From assembly GCF_016735675.1 (NCBI RefSeq), contig NZ_JAERSG010000005.1, positions 186,001 to 250,000 of the forward strand: DNA of 64,000 nucleotides, read 5' to 3'. Shown here in pieces: positions 26,249 to 34,945 of the stretch. The notes under the pieces were generated by a model. That model was not told the origin of the DNA. It saw nothing but the letters and a program-made list of their open reading frames with translations, and searched no databases. Made by a program: the position numbers and the translations under genes. This DNA is from Nocardioides baculatus (lineage in GTDB: Bacteria > Actinomycetota > Actinomycetes > Propionibacteriales > Nocardioidaceae). The stretch's first letter is position 1, and each line of letters starts with the position of its first letter.

Positions 26249-27466
26249 TCAGCCGAACGGGATCCGACCCCGCAGCGACGCCACGTCGCTCACCGGCGCC
26301 TTGCCCGTCTCCGCGATGATGTCGCGCGCCTTGTCGACGCTGTCCCAGACGTTCCAGAGCAGCACGCCGCGGACCGACCCCGACTTCAGGTAGTAGACGA
26401 CGCCGGTGCCGACCTGGCCGTCCTTCCAGTCCTCGACCATGTCGAGCTGGCTGCTGGTCTCGCCGACCGCCTCGTAGCCGGCGTCGAGGATGTCGGACCA
26501 GAAGAAGGGCGTGTAGTCGTAGGCCTCGTCGGCCCCGGCCATCACCTTGCCGGCGTGCTCGCCGGACTTCTCGGCGTGGTCGACGTGCTCGACGCGACGG
26601 CGCCCGAGGAGCGCGTCGGGGTAGGACGCGACGTCGCCCGCGGCGTACACGTCGGTCGCGCTGGTGCGCAGGTGGTCGTCGACGACGATGCCGTTGTCGA
26701 CGTCGAGGCCGGCCGCCTCGGCGAGACCGGTGCGGGGGAGGACGCCGACGCCGATGACCGCGGCGTCGGCGGCGATGTCGGTGCCGTCCTCGAGCCGGAT
26801 GCGGACGCCGCCGTCGGACTCCTCGCCGCCCGCGACCGAGCCGTGCACGACGGTGACGCCGCGGTCTGCGAAGGCCTTGGTGAGGGTCGCCGCGAGCGCG
26901 CGCGGGAACATCGTCTCCTGCACGTCCTCGAGGTCGAGGACGAGCGTGACCTGGACGTCGTTCTGCACGAGGGCCGAGGTGATCTCCGAGCCGATGTAGC
27001 CGCCGCCCACGACGGCGACGTGGCTGCCCTTGTCGGCCACTGCGCGCAGGCGCTCGTAGTCAGCTGCAGTCCGGTAGTAGATGACCCGCGGTCCGGGGTC
27101 GACCGCGAGCGTGCGCGGCTCCGCGCCGGTCGCCAGCAGCAGCGAGCCGTAGCCGACGCTGCTGCCGTCGGCGAGGCGTACGACGTGCGCGTCGGGGTCG
27201 ATCGCGGTCACCGTGGTGTCGGTGACCAGGTCGACGTGGTCGTCGTCCTCGAGGTCGCCGGCGAGCGAGCTGCCCTCGAGGGTCTCGTCGTCCTTGAGCC
27301 ACAGGTCCTTGGAGAGGGCCGGCCGGTAGACCGGCTTGTCGGGTTCGGAGCCGAACACCCCGATCGATCCGCTGGAGTCGCCGGACCGGATGCCCTTCAC
27401 GGCACTGGCCGCGGCGACCCCCGCTCCGACGATGACGTAGTCGTAGGTCTTCTCGGCGTCGCTCAT
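26249..27466 (-). CDS. FAD-dependent NAD(P)H oxidoreductase (ferredoxin-reductase-like)
   Basis: This 405-residue pyridine nucleotide-disulfide oxidoreductase has an FAD-binding GAGVAAASAVKGI near residues 14-26, an NAD(P)-binding GGGYIGSEI near 150, and YAAGDVASY near 275 for the second FAD contact. A C-terminal reductase domain of about 80 residues follows. It resembles rubredoxin/ferredoxin reductases, though the electron acceptor is not encoded nearby. It is a single gene, with CACGAT six bases upstream of the ATG as a possible -10. Confidence 0.87.
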   Translation of the reverse strand: MSDAEKTYDYVIVGAGVAAASAVKGIRSGDSSGSIGVFGSEPDKPVYRPALSKDLWLKDDETLEGSSLAGDLEDDDHVDLVTDTTVTAIDPDAHVVRLADGSSVGYGSLLLATGAEPRTLAVDPGPRVIYYRTAADYERLRAVADKGSHVAVVGGGYIGSEITSALVQNDVQVTLVLDLEDVQETMFPRALAATLTKAFADRGVTVVHGSVAGGEESDGGVRIRLEDGTDIAADAAVIGVGVLPRTGLAEAAGLDVDNGIVVDDHLRTSATDVYAAGDVASYPDALLGRRRVEHVDHAEKSGEHAGKVMAGADEAYDYTPFFWSDILDAGYEAVGETSSQLDMVEDWKDGQVGTGVVYYLKSGSVRGVLLWNVWDSVDKARDIIAETGKAPVSDVASLRGRIPFG

Positions 27467-27518
27467 GCCGCCATCGTGTCCCGCGCGCGGTCACCCTTCA
27501 ATGCGCGACCACCCCTTC

Positions 27519-27557
27519 GTTGGCCGAGGAGGTCGCGCAGCGACTGTCGCGAGACCC
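27519..27557. repeat. Dispersed repeat, family II-like (diverged half-copy) after lexA
   Basis: GTTGGCCGAGGAGGTCGC and a trailing GCGAGACCC lie directly after the lexA stop codon. It parallels the element at 26209-26247 and may help end the lexA message. Confidence 0.5.
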
Positions 27558-27558
27558 G

Positions 27559-28281
27559 TCAGAGGCTCCGCAGCACCGCCGTCACGACACCGAGGATCGT
27601 GGCGTTGTCGCCGGGGATCGGGTCGTACGCCTCGTTGTGCGGCAGCAGCCAGACGTGGCCGTCCTTGCGCTGGAACGTCTTCACGGTGGCCTCGCCGTCG
27701 ATCATCGCGGCGACGATCTGACCGTTGTCCGCGGTCTGCTCCTGGCGGATCACGACGTAGTCGCCGTTGCAGATGGCCGCGTCGACCATCGAGTCCCCGG
27801 AGACCTCGAGGAGGAAGAGCGTGCCGTCGCCGACCAGCTGCTTGGGCAACGGGAAGACATCCGTGACGTCCTGCTCAGCGAGGATCGGGCCACCCGCGGC
27901 GATGCGGCCGACGAGCGGGATGTTGATCGCGGTGGGGGAGACGTCGCCGATCCCGGTCTCGTCGACGCTCGACTCCTCGCCGCTGGAGATGGAGCGGCGG
28001 GCCGCCATCACCTCGGGCAGGAAGACCTCGAGTGCGCGGGGCCGGTTGGGGTCGCGCTTGAGGAAGCCCTTGCCCTCGAGCACGCGCAGTTGGTGGGCCA
28101 CGCTGGAGGACGACGTGAGGCCGACGGCCTGGCCGATCTCGCGCATGCTGGGCGGGTAGCCCTTGGACTCGATGGAGTCCTTGATCGTGGCGAGCACGCG
28201 CTGCTGGCGCGGGGTCAGCCCCGTGGCGTCCGGGGGACCGTCCGGCATCTCGATGACTGTCTTGTCGTCCGACCTGGCCAT
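27559..28281 (-). CDS. lexA: SOS repressor LexA
   Basis: This 240-residue repressor has an N-terminal winged helix ([31 protein letters not shown]) and a C-terminal S24 protease domain. The self-cleavage site is A129-G130, the catalytic dyad S164 (SGDSM) and K201. RecA-activated cleavage relieves repression. ATG 28281 follows GAGAGG; an upstream in-frame start at 28320 is less likely. Five SOS-box-like sites lie upstream, shared with the divergent LysM gene. Confidence 0.97.
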   Translation of the reverse strand: MARSDDKTVIEMPDGPPDATGLTPRQQRVLATIKDSIESKGYPPSMREIGQAVGLTSSSSVAHQLRVLEGKGFLKRDPNRPRALEVFLPEVMAARRSISSGEESSVDETGIGDVSPTAINIPLVGRIAAGGPILAEQDVTDVFPLPKQLVGDGTLFLLEVSGDSMVDAAICNGDYVVIRQEQTADNGQIVAAMIDGEATVKTFQRKDGHVWLLPHNEAYDPIPGDNATILGVVTAVLRSL

Positions 28282-28344
28282 GACTGGGAACCTCTCGACG
28301 CGGGAAGCAAGTCCGCTCACCGTAGTCCTCGACCCGGCCCGGGA

Positions 28345-28477
28345 TCAAACACCTGTTCGAACCTGCGTGTCGCGATCGACGCCGTTCGACATGCCGAACA
28401 ATTGTTCGACCGGATGCTTGCGTCGTTCGAACACGTGCTCTAACGTCGTACACCTGTTCGATCGAACGTCTGATCGA
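28345..28477. promoter_or_regulatory. Cluster of five LexA (SOS) boxes between lexA and the LysM gene
   Basis: The actinobacterial box TCGAAC-N4-GTTCGA is matched at 28345-28360 (one mismatch), 28394-28409 (one), 28427-28442 (two or more), 28446-28461 (one) and 28462-28477 (one). The last two abut. The cluster lies nearer the LysM gene on its right, so both divergent genes should be SOS-controlled. Confidence 0.82.
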
Positions 28478-28566
28478 CCCCGACGCTCCAGACCCACTGT
28501 CGGTGGCTCCCTCTAGACATGGATCAACAGAAACCCAGACCGGCTGATCTTCCCCAGGAGGCCACC

Positions 28567-28917
28567 ATGAGCACCCTCAGCCTTGCACCCGCGTTCGTCC
28601 CGACCACCGTCCGTCGTTCGACGGTGCGCCTCACCCGGCGCGGTCGGCTCGTGGTCTTCCTGACCTCGCTGTTCGTGGTCATGACCGCGGCCTTCGTGCT
28701 CGCCGGCGGCGCCGTCGGTACGGGTGAGGCCGGTCAGCCCGAGCCCACCGAGATCGTCCAGGTCGCGCCCGGCGACACGCTGTGGAGGATCGCCAGCGAG
28801 ATCGCCACCGATGGCGACGTCCGCGGCGTGATGAACGATATCGAGCGGCTCAACGCCCTCGAGTCCACCGGCCTCGCGGCCGGCCAGAAGCTCCGCGTCC
28901 CGGTTCTCACCGACTGA
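28567..28917 (+). CDS. LysM-domain membrane protein, likely SOS cell-division inhibitor
   Basis: This 116-residue protein has a basic N-terminus, one membrane helix at about 28-50 and a C-terminal LysM domain at about 63-113 (VAPGDTLWRIASEI). ATG 28567 follows a strong AGGAGG. Its position divergent to lexA behind several SOS boxes matches YneA (Bacillus), DivS (Corynebacterium) and ChiZ/Rv2719c (Mycobacterium), which block division during DNA damage. Function here is inferred from context and domain layout; catalytic residues for wall hydrolysis are not evident. Confidence 0.85.
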   Translation: MSTLSLAPAFVPTTVRRSTVRLTRRGRLVVFLTSLFVVMTAAFVLAGGAVGTGEAGQPEPTEIVQVAPGDTLWRIASEIATDGDVRGVMNDIERLNALESTGLAAGQKLRVPVLTD

Positions 28918-28972
28918 CGCAGAGGCCTCCATCAGCCGCTTCGACCCCGGCTGGTGGAACCAAGGGGAAGAC

Positions 28973-29002
28973 GAGGGGCGGGCCCGGGCGGGCCCGCCCC
29001 TC
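28973..29002 (+). terminator. Terminator hairpin after the LysM gene
   Basis: GAGGGGCGGGCCC (28973-28985) pairs perfectly over 13 bases with GGGCCCGCCCCTC (28990-29002) around a 4-base loop. Confidence 0.8.
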
Positions 29003-29036
29003 GCGCATTTCGTGCCTGGAGGCCCGTGTTGTCGCG

Positions 29037-29123
29037 GAGGGTGGCGGCACACGACATCGGTTGCAGCGAGGGTGGCGGCACACGACATCGAATCGCCCGT
29101 TCGGAGTGTCGTGCGCCGCCACC
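29037..29123. repeat. Direct repeat pair plus inverted copy
   Basis: A 23-base sequence containing GGTGGCGGCACACGACATC is repeated at 29037-29059 and 29068-29090. A near-complement TGTCGTGCGCCGCCACC lies at 29107-29123 and can pair with the second copy over 17 bases with one mismatch. It lies in the 300-base gap between the LysM gene and the lipoprotein gene. No coding role is seen. Confidence 0.6.
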
Positions 29124-29222
29124 TTCGCGGAGGTTCTCCACAGGCTTTGCCGTGGGGCTGGTTCGACCGGCGTCCTGATGGGTAGTTTCAGCGTGCTGAC
29201 GTTGTCTCGGGAAGGCACACCA

Positions 29223-29747
29223 ATGCACGTACGCCGCATCCTCGCGATCGCCCTCGCAGGACCTCTCCTGCTCGCGGGCTGCAGTGACCCCGAGCCGAGC
29301 ATCCCTGATCCGCCGACCATCTCGCCGACGCCCACGACGCCTTCGCCCACGGAGTCCGAGACACCGGAGCAGGAGAGCGCCGAGGACTTCATCCGCCGGT
29401 GGGTAGAGGTCAACCAACGGATGTTCGTAACTGGGGACACCAGAGAGTTCCTCAGCCTTGGTCCGAACTGTGATGACTGCAAGAAGATCGCTCAGACGGT
29501 GTCCGACATTTACGACGGAGGCGGGGCCGTCGAATGGGACGGGTGGACAATCCTGGATCTAGCTCCTCGTGGAGCGGCTAGCGCCAACGCTTTCCGCTAT
29601 GTCGTGCGATCCGCGCCTACGCGATATCGAGAGACGGCGAATGGACCGTGGCAGCGGCTCGAGGGCGGCCGCGGCGTGCAACTGATCGTGCTTGAGCCAG
29701 TTAAATCGAGTTGGCAGGTTCTTGAAAGCAAGGAGTTGCCCGGATGA
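29223..29747 (+). CDS. Lipoprotein, probably DUF6318 family
   Basis: This 174-residue protein has lipobox LLAGC (lipid-anchored cysteine at residue 20) and a Pro/Thr/Ser-rich linker. A C-terminal domain of about 115 residues has a conserved NCDDCKK pair of cysteines near residue 82. The pattern (AEDFIRRWVEVNQRM, then the CxxC) fits DUF6318; the assignment is tentative. The start follows GGAAGG. The next gene starts inside its stop codon (ATGA), so the two form an operon. GC content is lower than in the backbone genes. Confidence 0.72.
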   Translation: MHVRRILAIALAGPLLLAGCSDPEPSIPDPPTISPTPTTPSPTESETPEQESAEDFIRRWVEVNQRMFVTGDTREFLSLGPNCDDCKKIAQTVSDIYDGGGAVEWDGWTILDLAPRGAASANAFRYVVRSAPTRYRETANGPWQRLEGGRGVQLIVLEPVKSSWQVLESKELPG

Positions 29748-30556
29748 GACTGCTGATTGCGTGGGTGGTCGCGTCGGTTTGTGCCGCGCTTCTGGTGATC
29801 GTGCCAAGCGGGCCTGCCTCAGCCGGGTGCGATGACGTTGAGGCAGACCTAGTCTTCGCAAGTCAGGAATGCGCCGATAAATCGGCGGGGGAGATCGAAG
29901 AAGAGAAGGCCAAGTATCCGAACTCCACCTGGGCCGTCCGTCAACTGTGCAAGGACGACGGGCGGACGCCTGAAGGCGCTTGTTTCAACCCTCAGGAGTG
30001 CACGACGGCGGCGGGCGTTCCGGGAACGCGCTTCACGCTCTACAAAGATGGCGTGGCAGTCGGCACCGCATGCTTGACGGCAGGTGAAGAACAGAAGGTT
30101 GGCGACCCGCCACCGATTCGTGTCCTGGTCCTCAAGGCGTTCGAGAACCTCGACTGGCCGGCGTCCGAGCTCGCGGTCCAGCCGCCGGGCGGCAAGACCC
30201 TGGTCAACCTGGACACGAACTTCTACACGGACAACACCGACGCGACGAACATCCCGGTGACCCTCGTCCGGTCGGACGTCGTCGTCACCGCCCGCCCCAT
30301 CGCGTACGAGTGGCACTTAGGCGACGGGACCTCGACGACCACGACGAGCCCGGGAGCGCCGTACCCGGACCTCGACGTCGCGCACGTCTACGAGACGACC
30401 GACAAGGTGGTCGTGAGCGTCGACACCCAGTACGGCGACGCGAGCTTCACTGTCAACGGGGGCCAGCCCCAGCAGATCCCGTCGACCATCTGGATCGACG
30501 GCGAAGACCAGGACCTCCAGGTCGTCGAGGCCTTGCCCCAGCTCGTCCTCCGCTGA
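29744..30556 (+). CDS. Secreted protein with a PKD-like beta-sandwich region
   Basis: This 270-residue exported protein has a signal peptide (about 4-27, cut near ASAG). A cysteine-containing middle (residues 43-112) is followed by a region resembling a PKD fold, with YEWHLGDGTSTTTTS and VAHVYETTDKVVVSV at about 190-225. No catalytic motif is seen. It is coupled to the lipoprotein gene before it, which suggests a shared surface role. The pair is probably a lineage-specific accessory unit. Confidence 0.72.
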   Translation: MRLLIAWVVASVCAALLVIVPSGPASAGCDDVEADLVFASQECADKSAGEIEEEKAKYPNSTWAVRQLCKDDGRTPEGACFNPQECTTAAGVPGTRFTLYKDGVAVGTACLTAGEEQKVGDPPPIRVLVLKAFENLDWPASELAVQPPGGKTLVNLDTNFYTDNTDATNIPVTLVRSDVVVTARPIAYEWHLGDGTSTTTTSPGAPYPDLDVAHVYETTDKVVVSVDTQYGDASFTVNGGQPQQIPSTIWIDGEDQDLQVVEALPQLVLR

Positions 30557-30567
30557 CCGCAGAGCTT

Positions 30568-30645
30568 GTGCGGTGCTTGTGGTGCGGCATCCGCGTCACC
30601 GACACCGCGCAGTGGTCGGAGTCCCCGCTCGAGCGAGGACTCCGA
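30568..30645. repeat. Compound palindromic repeat, copy 4
   Basis: TCGGAGTCCCCGCTC (30616-30630) is followed directly by its near-exact complement (30631-30645, one mismatch), and preceded by a diverged GTGCGGTG hairpin (30568-30610). It lies between convergent gene ends and likely ends both messages. Confidence 0.77.
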
Positions 30646-30698
30646 CGGGATTGTGGAACTTCCGAGCCGCATGCTGACCCGGAACTTCCACGATCAGG

Positions 30699-31037
30699 TC
30701 AGCGAGCGGCGCGCTTGCCACCGACCGGCCGAGGCCCGGTGGGGGATGAGGGTGACTCAGGAGGCGAGGTGATCCCCAGCGCCCTCAGCAACCGCGCCAC
30801 CAGCAGCAGGCCGACGAACAGGCAGGCCATCGCGCCGAGGCACGCCAGCGCCATGAAGGACCACGCGGACGAGTTGCCTCCACGCGCGGCCGTACCGAAG
30901 TCGATGGCGGCGTAGACGAGGTAGCCCCAGGCCACGACGCACAGGGTGATCGCGGCCCCGATGACGAGTGCCGCCCTGTTCAGCGTCCGTGGCGCGGAGG
31001 GCCCGCGACGCGACCCAGCCCGCTTCCCCGTAGACAC
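30699..31037 (-). CDS. Small membrane protein with two helices
   Basis: This protein has 112 residues when started at GTG 31037. A basic N-terminus is followed by two membrane helices, about 23-46 and 58-80, and a Pro/Gly/Arg tail. No family was recognised. The ribosome site is weak, so the exact start is uncertain; the frame stays open upstream to 31202 but that part is Arg/Trp-rich and unlike a protein start. Confidence 0.6.
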   Translation of the reverse strand: MSTGKRAGSRRGPSAPRTLNRAALVIGAAITLCVVAWGYLVYAAIDFGTAARGGNSSAWSFMALACLGAMACLFVGLLLVARLLRALGITSPPESPSSPTGPRPVGGKRAAR

Positions 31038-31228
31038 GGGATCATTGTGACGGATGTGGCCTGAGTGGGACACCTGATCGGCCCAACGGTTGAGGCCGAC
31101 ACGCCAACGATCGCGGGTCCAGACCGGGCATAACGGCGGCTGACCTGCGGTTTTACCTACGAGCACAAAAAGCCCACGCGATGTCCGGCGTTCTCTTGCC
31201 AAGTGTTGTGGTCGGGACGTACGGTTAC

Positions 31229-31320
31229 CACTACATCTAGTACTTACACCGCTGTAGTTATCCCCAGCTCACTCACAGAGGGACCGGGCTTCGCCCACAC
31301 CCACGAGCCGGTTATCCACA
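31229..31320. promoter_or_regulatory. nrdR-nrdJ control region: candidate NrdR box and two DnaA boxes
   Basis: CACTACATCTAGTACT (31229-31244) resembles the NrdR box, with a weaker TACACCGCTGTAGTTA to its right. A near-consensus DnaA box TTATCCCCA is at 31258-31266 and a perfect one, TTATCCACA, at 31312-31320, both on the plus strand. The 350 bases between the membrane gene and nrdR hold nothing else recognisable; no cobalamin riboswitch was seen. Confidence 0.55.
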
Positions 31321-31387
31321 GTTCATTCACACCCCTTGCAGGGCCTACGAAGCGCGCCCGCACGACGACCCGAGAGGAGAGGCTGCC

Positions 31388-31864
31388 ATGCACTGTCCGT
31401 ACTGCAAGAACGAGGACACCAAGGTCCTCGACTCCCGCGTCGCCGACGACGGCGGCTCGATCCGCCGGCGCCGTACGTGCTCGGAGTGCGACCGCCGGTT
31501 CACGACGGTCGAGAAGATGCAGCTCACCGTGCTCAAGCGCTCCGGCGCGACCGAGCCCTTCAACCGCGACAAGGCGATCGCCGGCGTCCGGAAGGCCTGC
31601 AAGGGCCGCCCGGTCACCGATGCGCAGCTCGCCTGCCTCGGCCAGGACGTCGAGGACGCGCTGCGCCTCAGCGGCCAGGCCGAGTTCGACGCCAACGAGG
31701 TCGGCCTCGCCATCCTCGCCCCGCTCCGCGCGCTCGACGAGGTGGCCTACCTCCGCTTCGCGAGCGTCTACCGCGCCTTCGAGTCGGCCGACGACTTCAC
31801 GGCCGAGATCGCCATGCTGCGACTCGAACGCGCGACCCACGATCAGCCCGCCACGACGGGCTGA
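31388..31864 (+). CDS. nrdR: Transcriptional repressor NrdR
   Basis: This 158-residue regulator senses dATP/ATP and represses ribonucleotide reductase genes. The zinc ribbon uses C3, C6, C31 and C34. An ATP-cone domain follows at about 46-136 ([20 protein letters not shown]). A strong GAGAGGAGAGG precedes the start. It is followed by nrdJ, the usual actinobacterial pairing, separated by a hairpin. Confidence 0.96.
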   Translation: MHCPYCKNEDTKVLDSRVADDGGSIRRRRTCSECDRRFTTVEKMQLTVLKRSGATEPFNRDKAIAGVRKACKGRPVTDAQLACLGQDVEDALRLSGQAEFDANEVGLAILAPLRALDEVAYLRFASVYRAFESADDFTAEIAMLRLERATHDQPATTG

Positions 31865-31873
31865 CCCCAGAAC

Positions 31874-31909
31874 GGCCCGGCAGATCGTGGGGAAGCGGTC
31901 TGCCGGGCC
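31874..31909 (+). terminator. Hairpin between nrdR and nrdJ
   Basis: GGCCCGGCAGA (31874-31884) pairs perfectly with TCTGCCGGGCC (31899-31909). No T run follows, so it may attenuate or process the nrdRJ message without ending it fully. Confidence 0.6.
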
Positions 31910-31972
31910 TACCAAACATCACGCGAGACGACCCCTCGCAGCAGTAGAGACAACCAGGGATAGAGGAACTCC

Positions 31973-34840
31973 ATGACCGAGACGGTGAGCACCGGCGCTT
32001 CGAAGGCGAAGGGCAAGGGCCTCAAGCTCGAGCGTGTCTTCAGCACGAAGGGCACGCACCCCTACGACGCCATCACCTGGGAGCGTCGCGACGTCGTCCA
32101 GCAGAACTGGAAGACCGGCGAGACCGTCTTCGAGCAGCGCGGCGTGGAGTTCCCCGACTTCTGGTCGGTCAACGCCTCCACCATCGTCACCACCAAGTAC
32201 TTCCGCGGCGCCGTCGGCACCGACGCCCGCGAGTGGAGCCTCAAGCAGCTCATCGACCGGGTCGTGAAGACGTACACCCAGGCCGGCATCGACCACGGCT
32301 ACTTCGCCGGCGACGCCGACGCCGAGACGTTCGAGCACGAGCTGACCTGGCTGCTCGTCAACCAGTACTTCTCCTTCAACAGCCCCGTCTGGTTCAACGT
32401 CGGAACCGCCTCGCCGCAGCAGGTCTCGGCCTGCTTCATCCTGAGCGTCGACGACTCCATGGACAGCATCCTCAACTGGTACAAGGAGGAGGGCTTCATC
32501 TTCAAGGGCGGCTCCGGTGCCGGCCTCAACCTCTCCCGCATCCGCTCGTCCAAGGAGCTGCTCTCCAGCGGCGGTACGGCGTCGGGTCCTGTCTCCTTCA
32601 TGCGCGGCGCCGACGCCTCCGCGGGCACCATCAAGTCGGGCGGCGCCACGCGTCGCGCGGCCAAGATGGTCGTCCTCGACGTCGACCACCCGGACATCGA
32701 GGAGTTCGTGATGACCAAGGCGCGCGAGGAGGACAAGATCCGCGCGCTGCGCGACGCCGGCTTCGACATGGACCTCGGCGGCGCCGACATCACCTCGGTC
32801 CAGTACCAGAACGCCAACAACTCGGTCCGCGTGACCGACGAGTTCATGCGTGCGGTCGAGGACGGCACGTCGTTCGGCCTCAAGGCCCGCGAGGACGGCC
32901 GGGTCATCGAGACCGTCGACGCCCGCGACCTGTTCCGCAAGATCAGCCAGGCCGCGTGGGAGTGCGCCGACCCGGGCCTGCAGTACGACGACACGATCAA
33001 CGACTGGCACACCAACCCCGAGACCGGCCGCATCACCGCGTCCAACCCGTGCTCGGAGTACATGTCGCTCGACAACTCGTCCTGCAACCTCGCCAGCCTC
33101 AACCTGCTGAAGTTCCTCAAGGACGACGACACCTTCGACGCCGCCCTCTTCGCGAAGGCCGTCGAGTTCATCATCACCGCGATGGACATCTCGATCTGCT
33201 TCGCCGACTTCCCGACCGAGCCGATCGGCAAGACCACCGTCGACTACCGCCAGCTCGGCATCGGCTACGCCAACCTCGGCGCGCTGCTGATGGCGATGGG
33301 CCTCGGGTACGACTCCGAGGGCGGCCGCTCGATGGCTGCCGCGATCACGTCGCTCATGACCGGTACGTCCTACAAGCGCAGCGCCGAGCTCGCCGGCATC
33401 GTCGGCCCCTACGCCGGCTACGCCCGCAACGCTGACGCCCACAAGCGCGTGATGCGCAAGCACCAGGCGGCCAACGACGTCGTCCGCGTCCTGCACACCG
33501 AGGACGGCCGCGTGCACAAGCTCGCGACGCAGGCCTGGGCCGACGTCATCAAGACCGGTGAGAAGAACGGCTTCCGCAACGCGCAGGCCTCGGTCCTCGC
33601 GCCGACCGGCACCATCGGCTTCATGATGGACTGCGACACGACGGGCATCGAGCCCGACTTCTCGCTGGTGAAGTTCAAGAAGCTCGTCGGTGGCGGCTCG
33701 ATGCAGATCGTCAACCAGACGATCCCGCGGGCCCTGAAGAAGCTGGGCTACCAGGAGGAGCAGATCGAGGCGATCGTCGCCTACATCTCCGAGCACGGCC
33801 ACGTGGTCGACGCGCCCGGCCTCAAGACCGAGCACTACGAGATCTTCGACACCGCGATGGGCGCCCGCTCGCTCAAGCCGATGGGCCACGTGCGGATGAT
33901 GGCTGCCGCGCAGCCGTTCCTGTCCGGCGCGATCTCCAAGACGGTCAACCTGCCGGAGAACGCCACGGTCGAGGAGATCGAGGACGTCTACCTGCAGTCC
34001 TGGAAGCTCGGCCTCAAGGCCACCGCGATCTACCGCGACAACTGCAAGGTCGGCCAGCCCCTCTCCGACGGTGGCGGCAAGGCCAAGAAGGACGCTGCCG
34101 ACAAGGCTGCCGCCGACTCGGCCGTCGAGACCAAGGTCGTCGAGAAGGTCGTCTACGCCCCGGTCCGCAAGCGCCTTCCGAAGTCGCGCGTCTCCCGTAC
34201 GACGTCGTTCACCGTCGGCGGTGCCGAGGGCTACATGACCTCGGGCGCCCACGACGACGGCCAGCTCGGCGAGGTCTTCCTCAAGCTCGGCAAGCAGGGC
34301 TCGACCCTGGCCGGCGTGATGGACGCCTTCTCGATCGCGGTGTCGATCGGCCTGCAGTACGGCGTCCCGCTGGAGACCTACGTCTCGAAGTTCACCAACC
34401 TGCGCTTCGAGCCCGCAGGCCTCACCGACGACCCGGACGTGCGGATGTCGCAGTCGATCATGGACTACATCTTCCGCCGCCTCGCCCTGGACTACCTGTC
34501 CTTCGAGGAGCGCTCGATGCTCGGCATCTACTCCGCCGCGGAGCGCCAGCGCCACCTCGAGACCGGCTCCTACGAGCCGCTCGTCGAGGAGACCGGCTCG
34601 GCTGCCGAGCTCGTCGAGGCACCGGCCCAGGTCGTCGCCGAGGAGGTCGCTCCGGTCGACATCGTCGAGGCGTCGGTCAAGCCGGCCCCGGCGGAGGCCA
34701 AGACCACCGCCGAGCTCTTCGAGAAGCTCACCGGCACCGCGGTCGACTCCCCGCTCTGCATGACCTGCGGCACGAAGATGCGGCCTGCTGGGTCCTGCTA
34801 CGTGTGCGAGGGCTGCGGGAGCACGAGCGGCTGCAGCTGA
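31973..34840 (+). CDS. nrdJ: Adenosylcobalamin-dependent (class II) ribonucleotide reductase NrdJ
   Basis: This 955-residue enzyme makes deoxyribonucleotides using vitamin B12 and no oxygen. The catalytic-site segments QQVSACFILSVDDSM and NPCSEYMSLDNSSCNLASLN carry the redox cysteines; NPCSE is diagnostic. The C-terminus ends in a cysteine-rich zinc-like module (CMTCGTKM, CYVCEGCG) usual in the long actinobacterial form. GAGGAA precedes the start. Cofactor synthesis genes are not in the window. Confidence 0.96.
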   Translation: MTETVSTGASKAKGKGLKLERVFSTKGTHPYDAITWERRDVVQQNWKTGETVFEQRGVEFPDFWSVNASTIVTTKYFRGAVGTDAREWSLKQLIDRVVKTYTQAGIDHGYFAGDADAETFEHELTWLLVNQYFSFNSPVWFNVGTASPQQVSACFILSVDDSMDSILNWYKEEGFIFKGGSGAGLNLSRIRSSKELLSSGGTASGPVSFMRGADASAGTIKSGGATRRAAKMVVLDVDHPDIEEFVMTKAREEDKIRALRDAGFDMDLGGADITSVQYQNANNSVRVTDEFMRAVEDGTSFGLKAREDGRVIETVDARDLFRKISQAAWECADPGLQYDDTINDWHTNPETGRITASNPCSEYMSLDNSSCNLASLNLLKFLKDDDTFDAALFAKAVEFIITAMDISICFADFPTEPIGKTTVDYRQLGIGYANLGALLMAMGLGYDSEGGRSMAAAITSLMTGTSYKRSAELAGIVGPYAGYARNADAHKRVMRKHQAANDVVRVLHTEDGRVHKLATQAWADVIKTGEKNGFRNAQASVLAPTGTIGFMMDCDTTGIEPDFSLVKFKKLVGGGSMQIVNQTIPRALKKLGYQEEQIEAIVAYISEHGHVVDAPGLKTEHYEIFDTAMGARSLKPMGHVRMMAAAQPFLSGAISKTVNLPENATVEEIEDVYLQSWKLGLKATAIYRDNCKVGQPLSDGGGKAKKDAADKAAADSAVETKVVEKVVYAPVRKRLPKSRVSRTTSFTVGGAEGYMTSGAHDDGQLGEVFLKLGKQGSTLAGVMDAFSIAVSIGLQYGVPLETYVSKFTNLRFEPAGLTDDPDVRMSQSIMDYIFRRLALDYLSFEERSMLGIYSAAERQRHLETGSYEPLVEETGSAAELVEAPAQVVAEEVAPVDIVEASVKPAPAEAKTTAELFEKLTGTAVDSPLCMTCGTKMRPAGSCYVCEGCGSTSGCS

Positions 34841-34855
34841 CCTGAACGACACGTC

Positions 34856-34886
34856 GAGGGCGGGCCGCACTACGCGGTCCGCCCTC
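34856..34886 (+). terminator. Terminator hairpin after nrdJ
   Basis: GAGGGCGGGCCGC pairs with GCGGTCCGCCCTC around ACTAC, with one mismatch. It separates the backbone operon from the defence island. Confidence 0.75.
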
Positions 34887-34945
34887 GTCCACAACACGCG
34901 GAACACGTCTGTCATATGGCCGCCCGAGAGGCATACGCTTCGAAC

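Noticed and set aside
31200..31387. Cobalamin riboswitch upstream of nrdR-nrdJ
   Set aside because: No B12-box or the multi-helix core could be recognised; B12 riboswitches usually precede B12-independent reductases.
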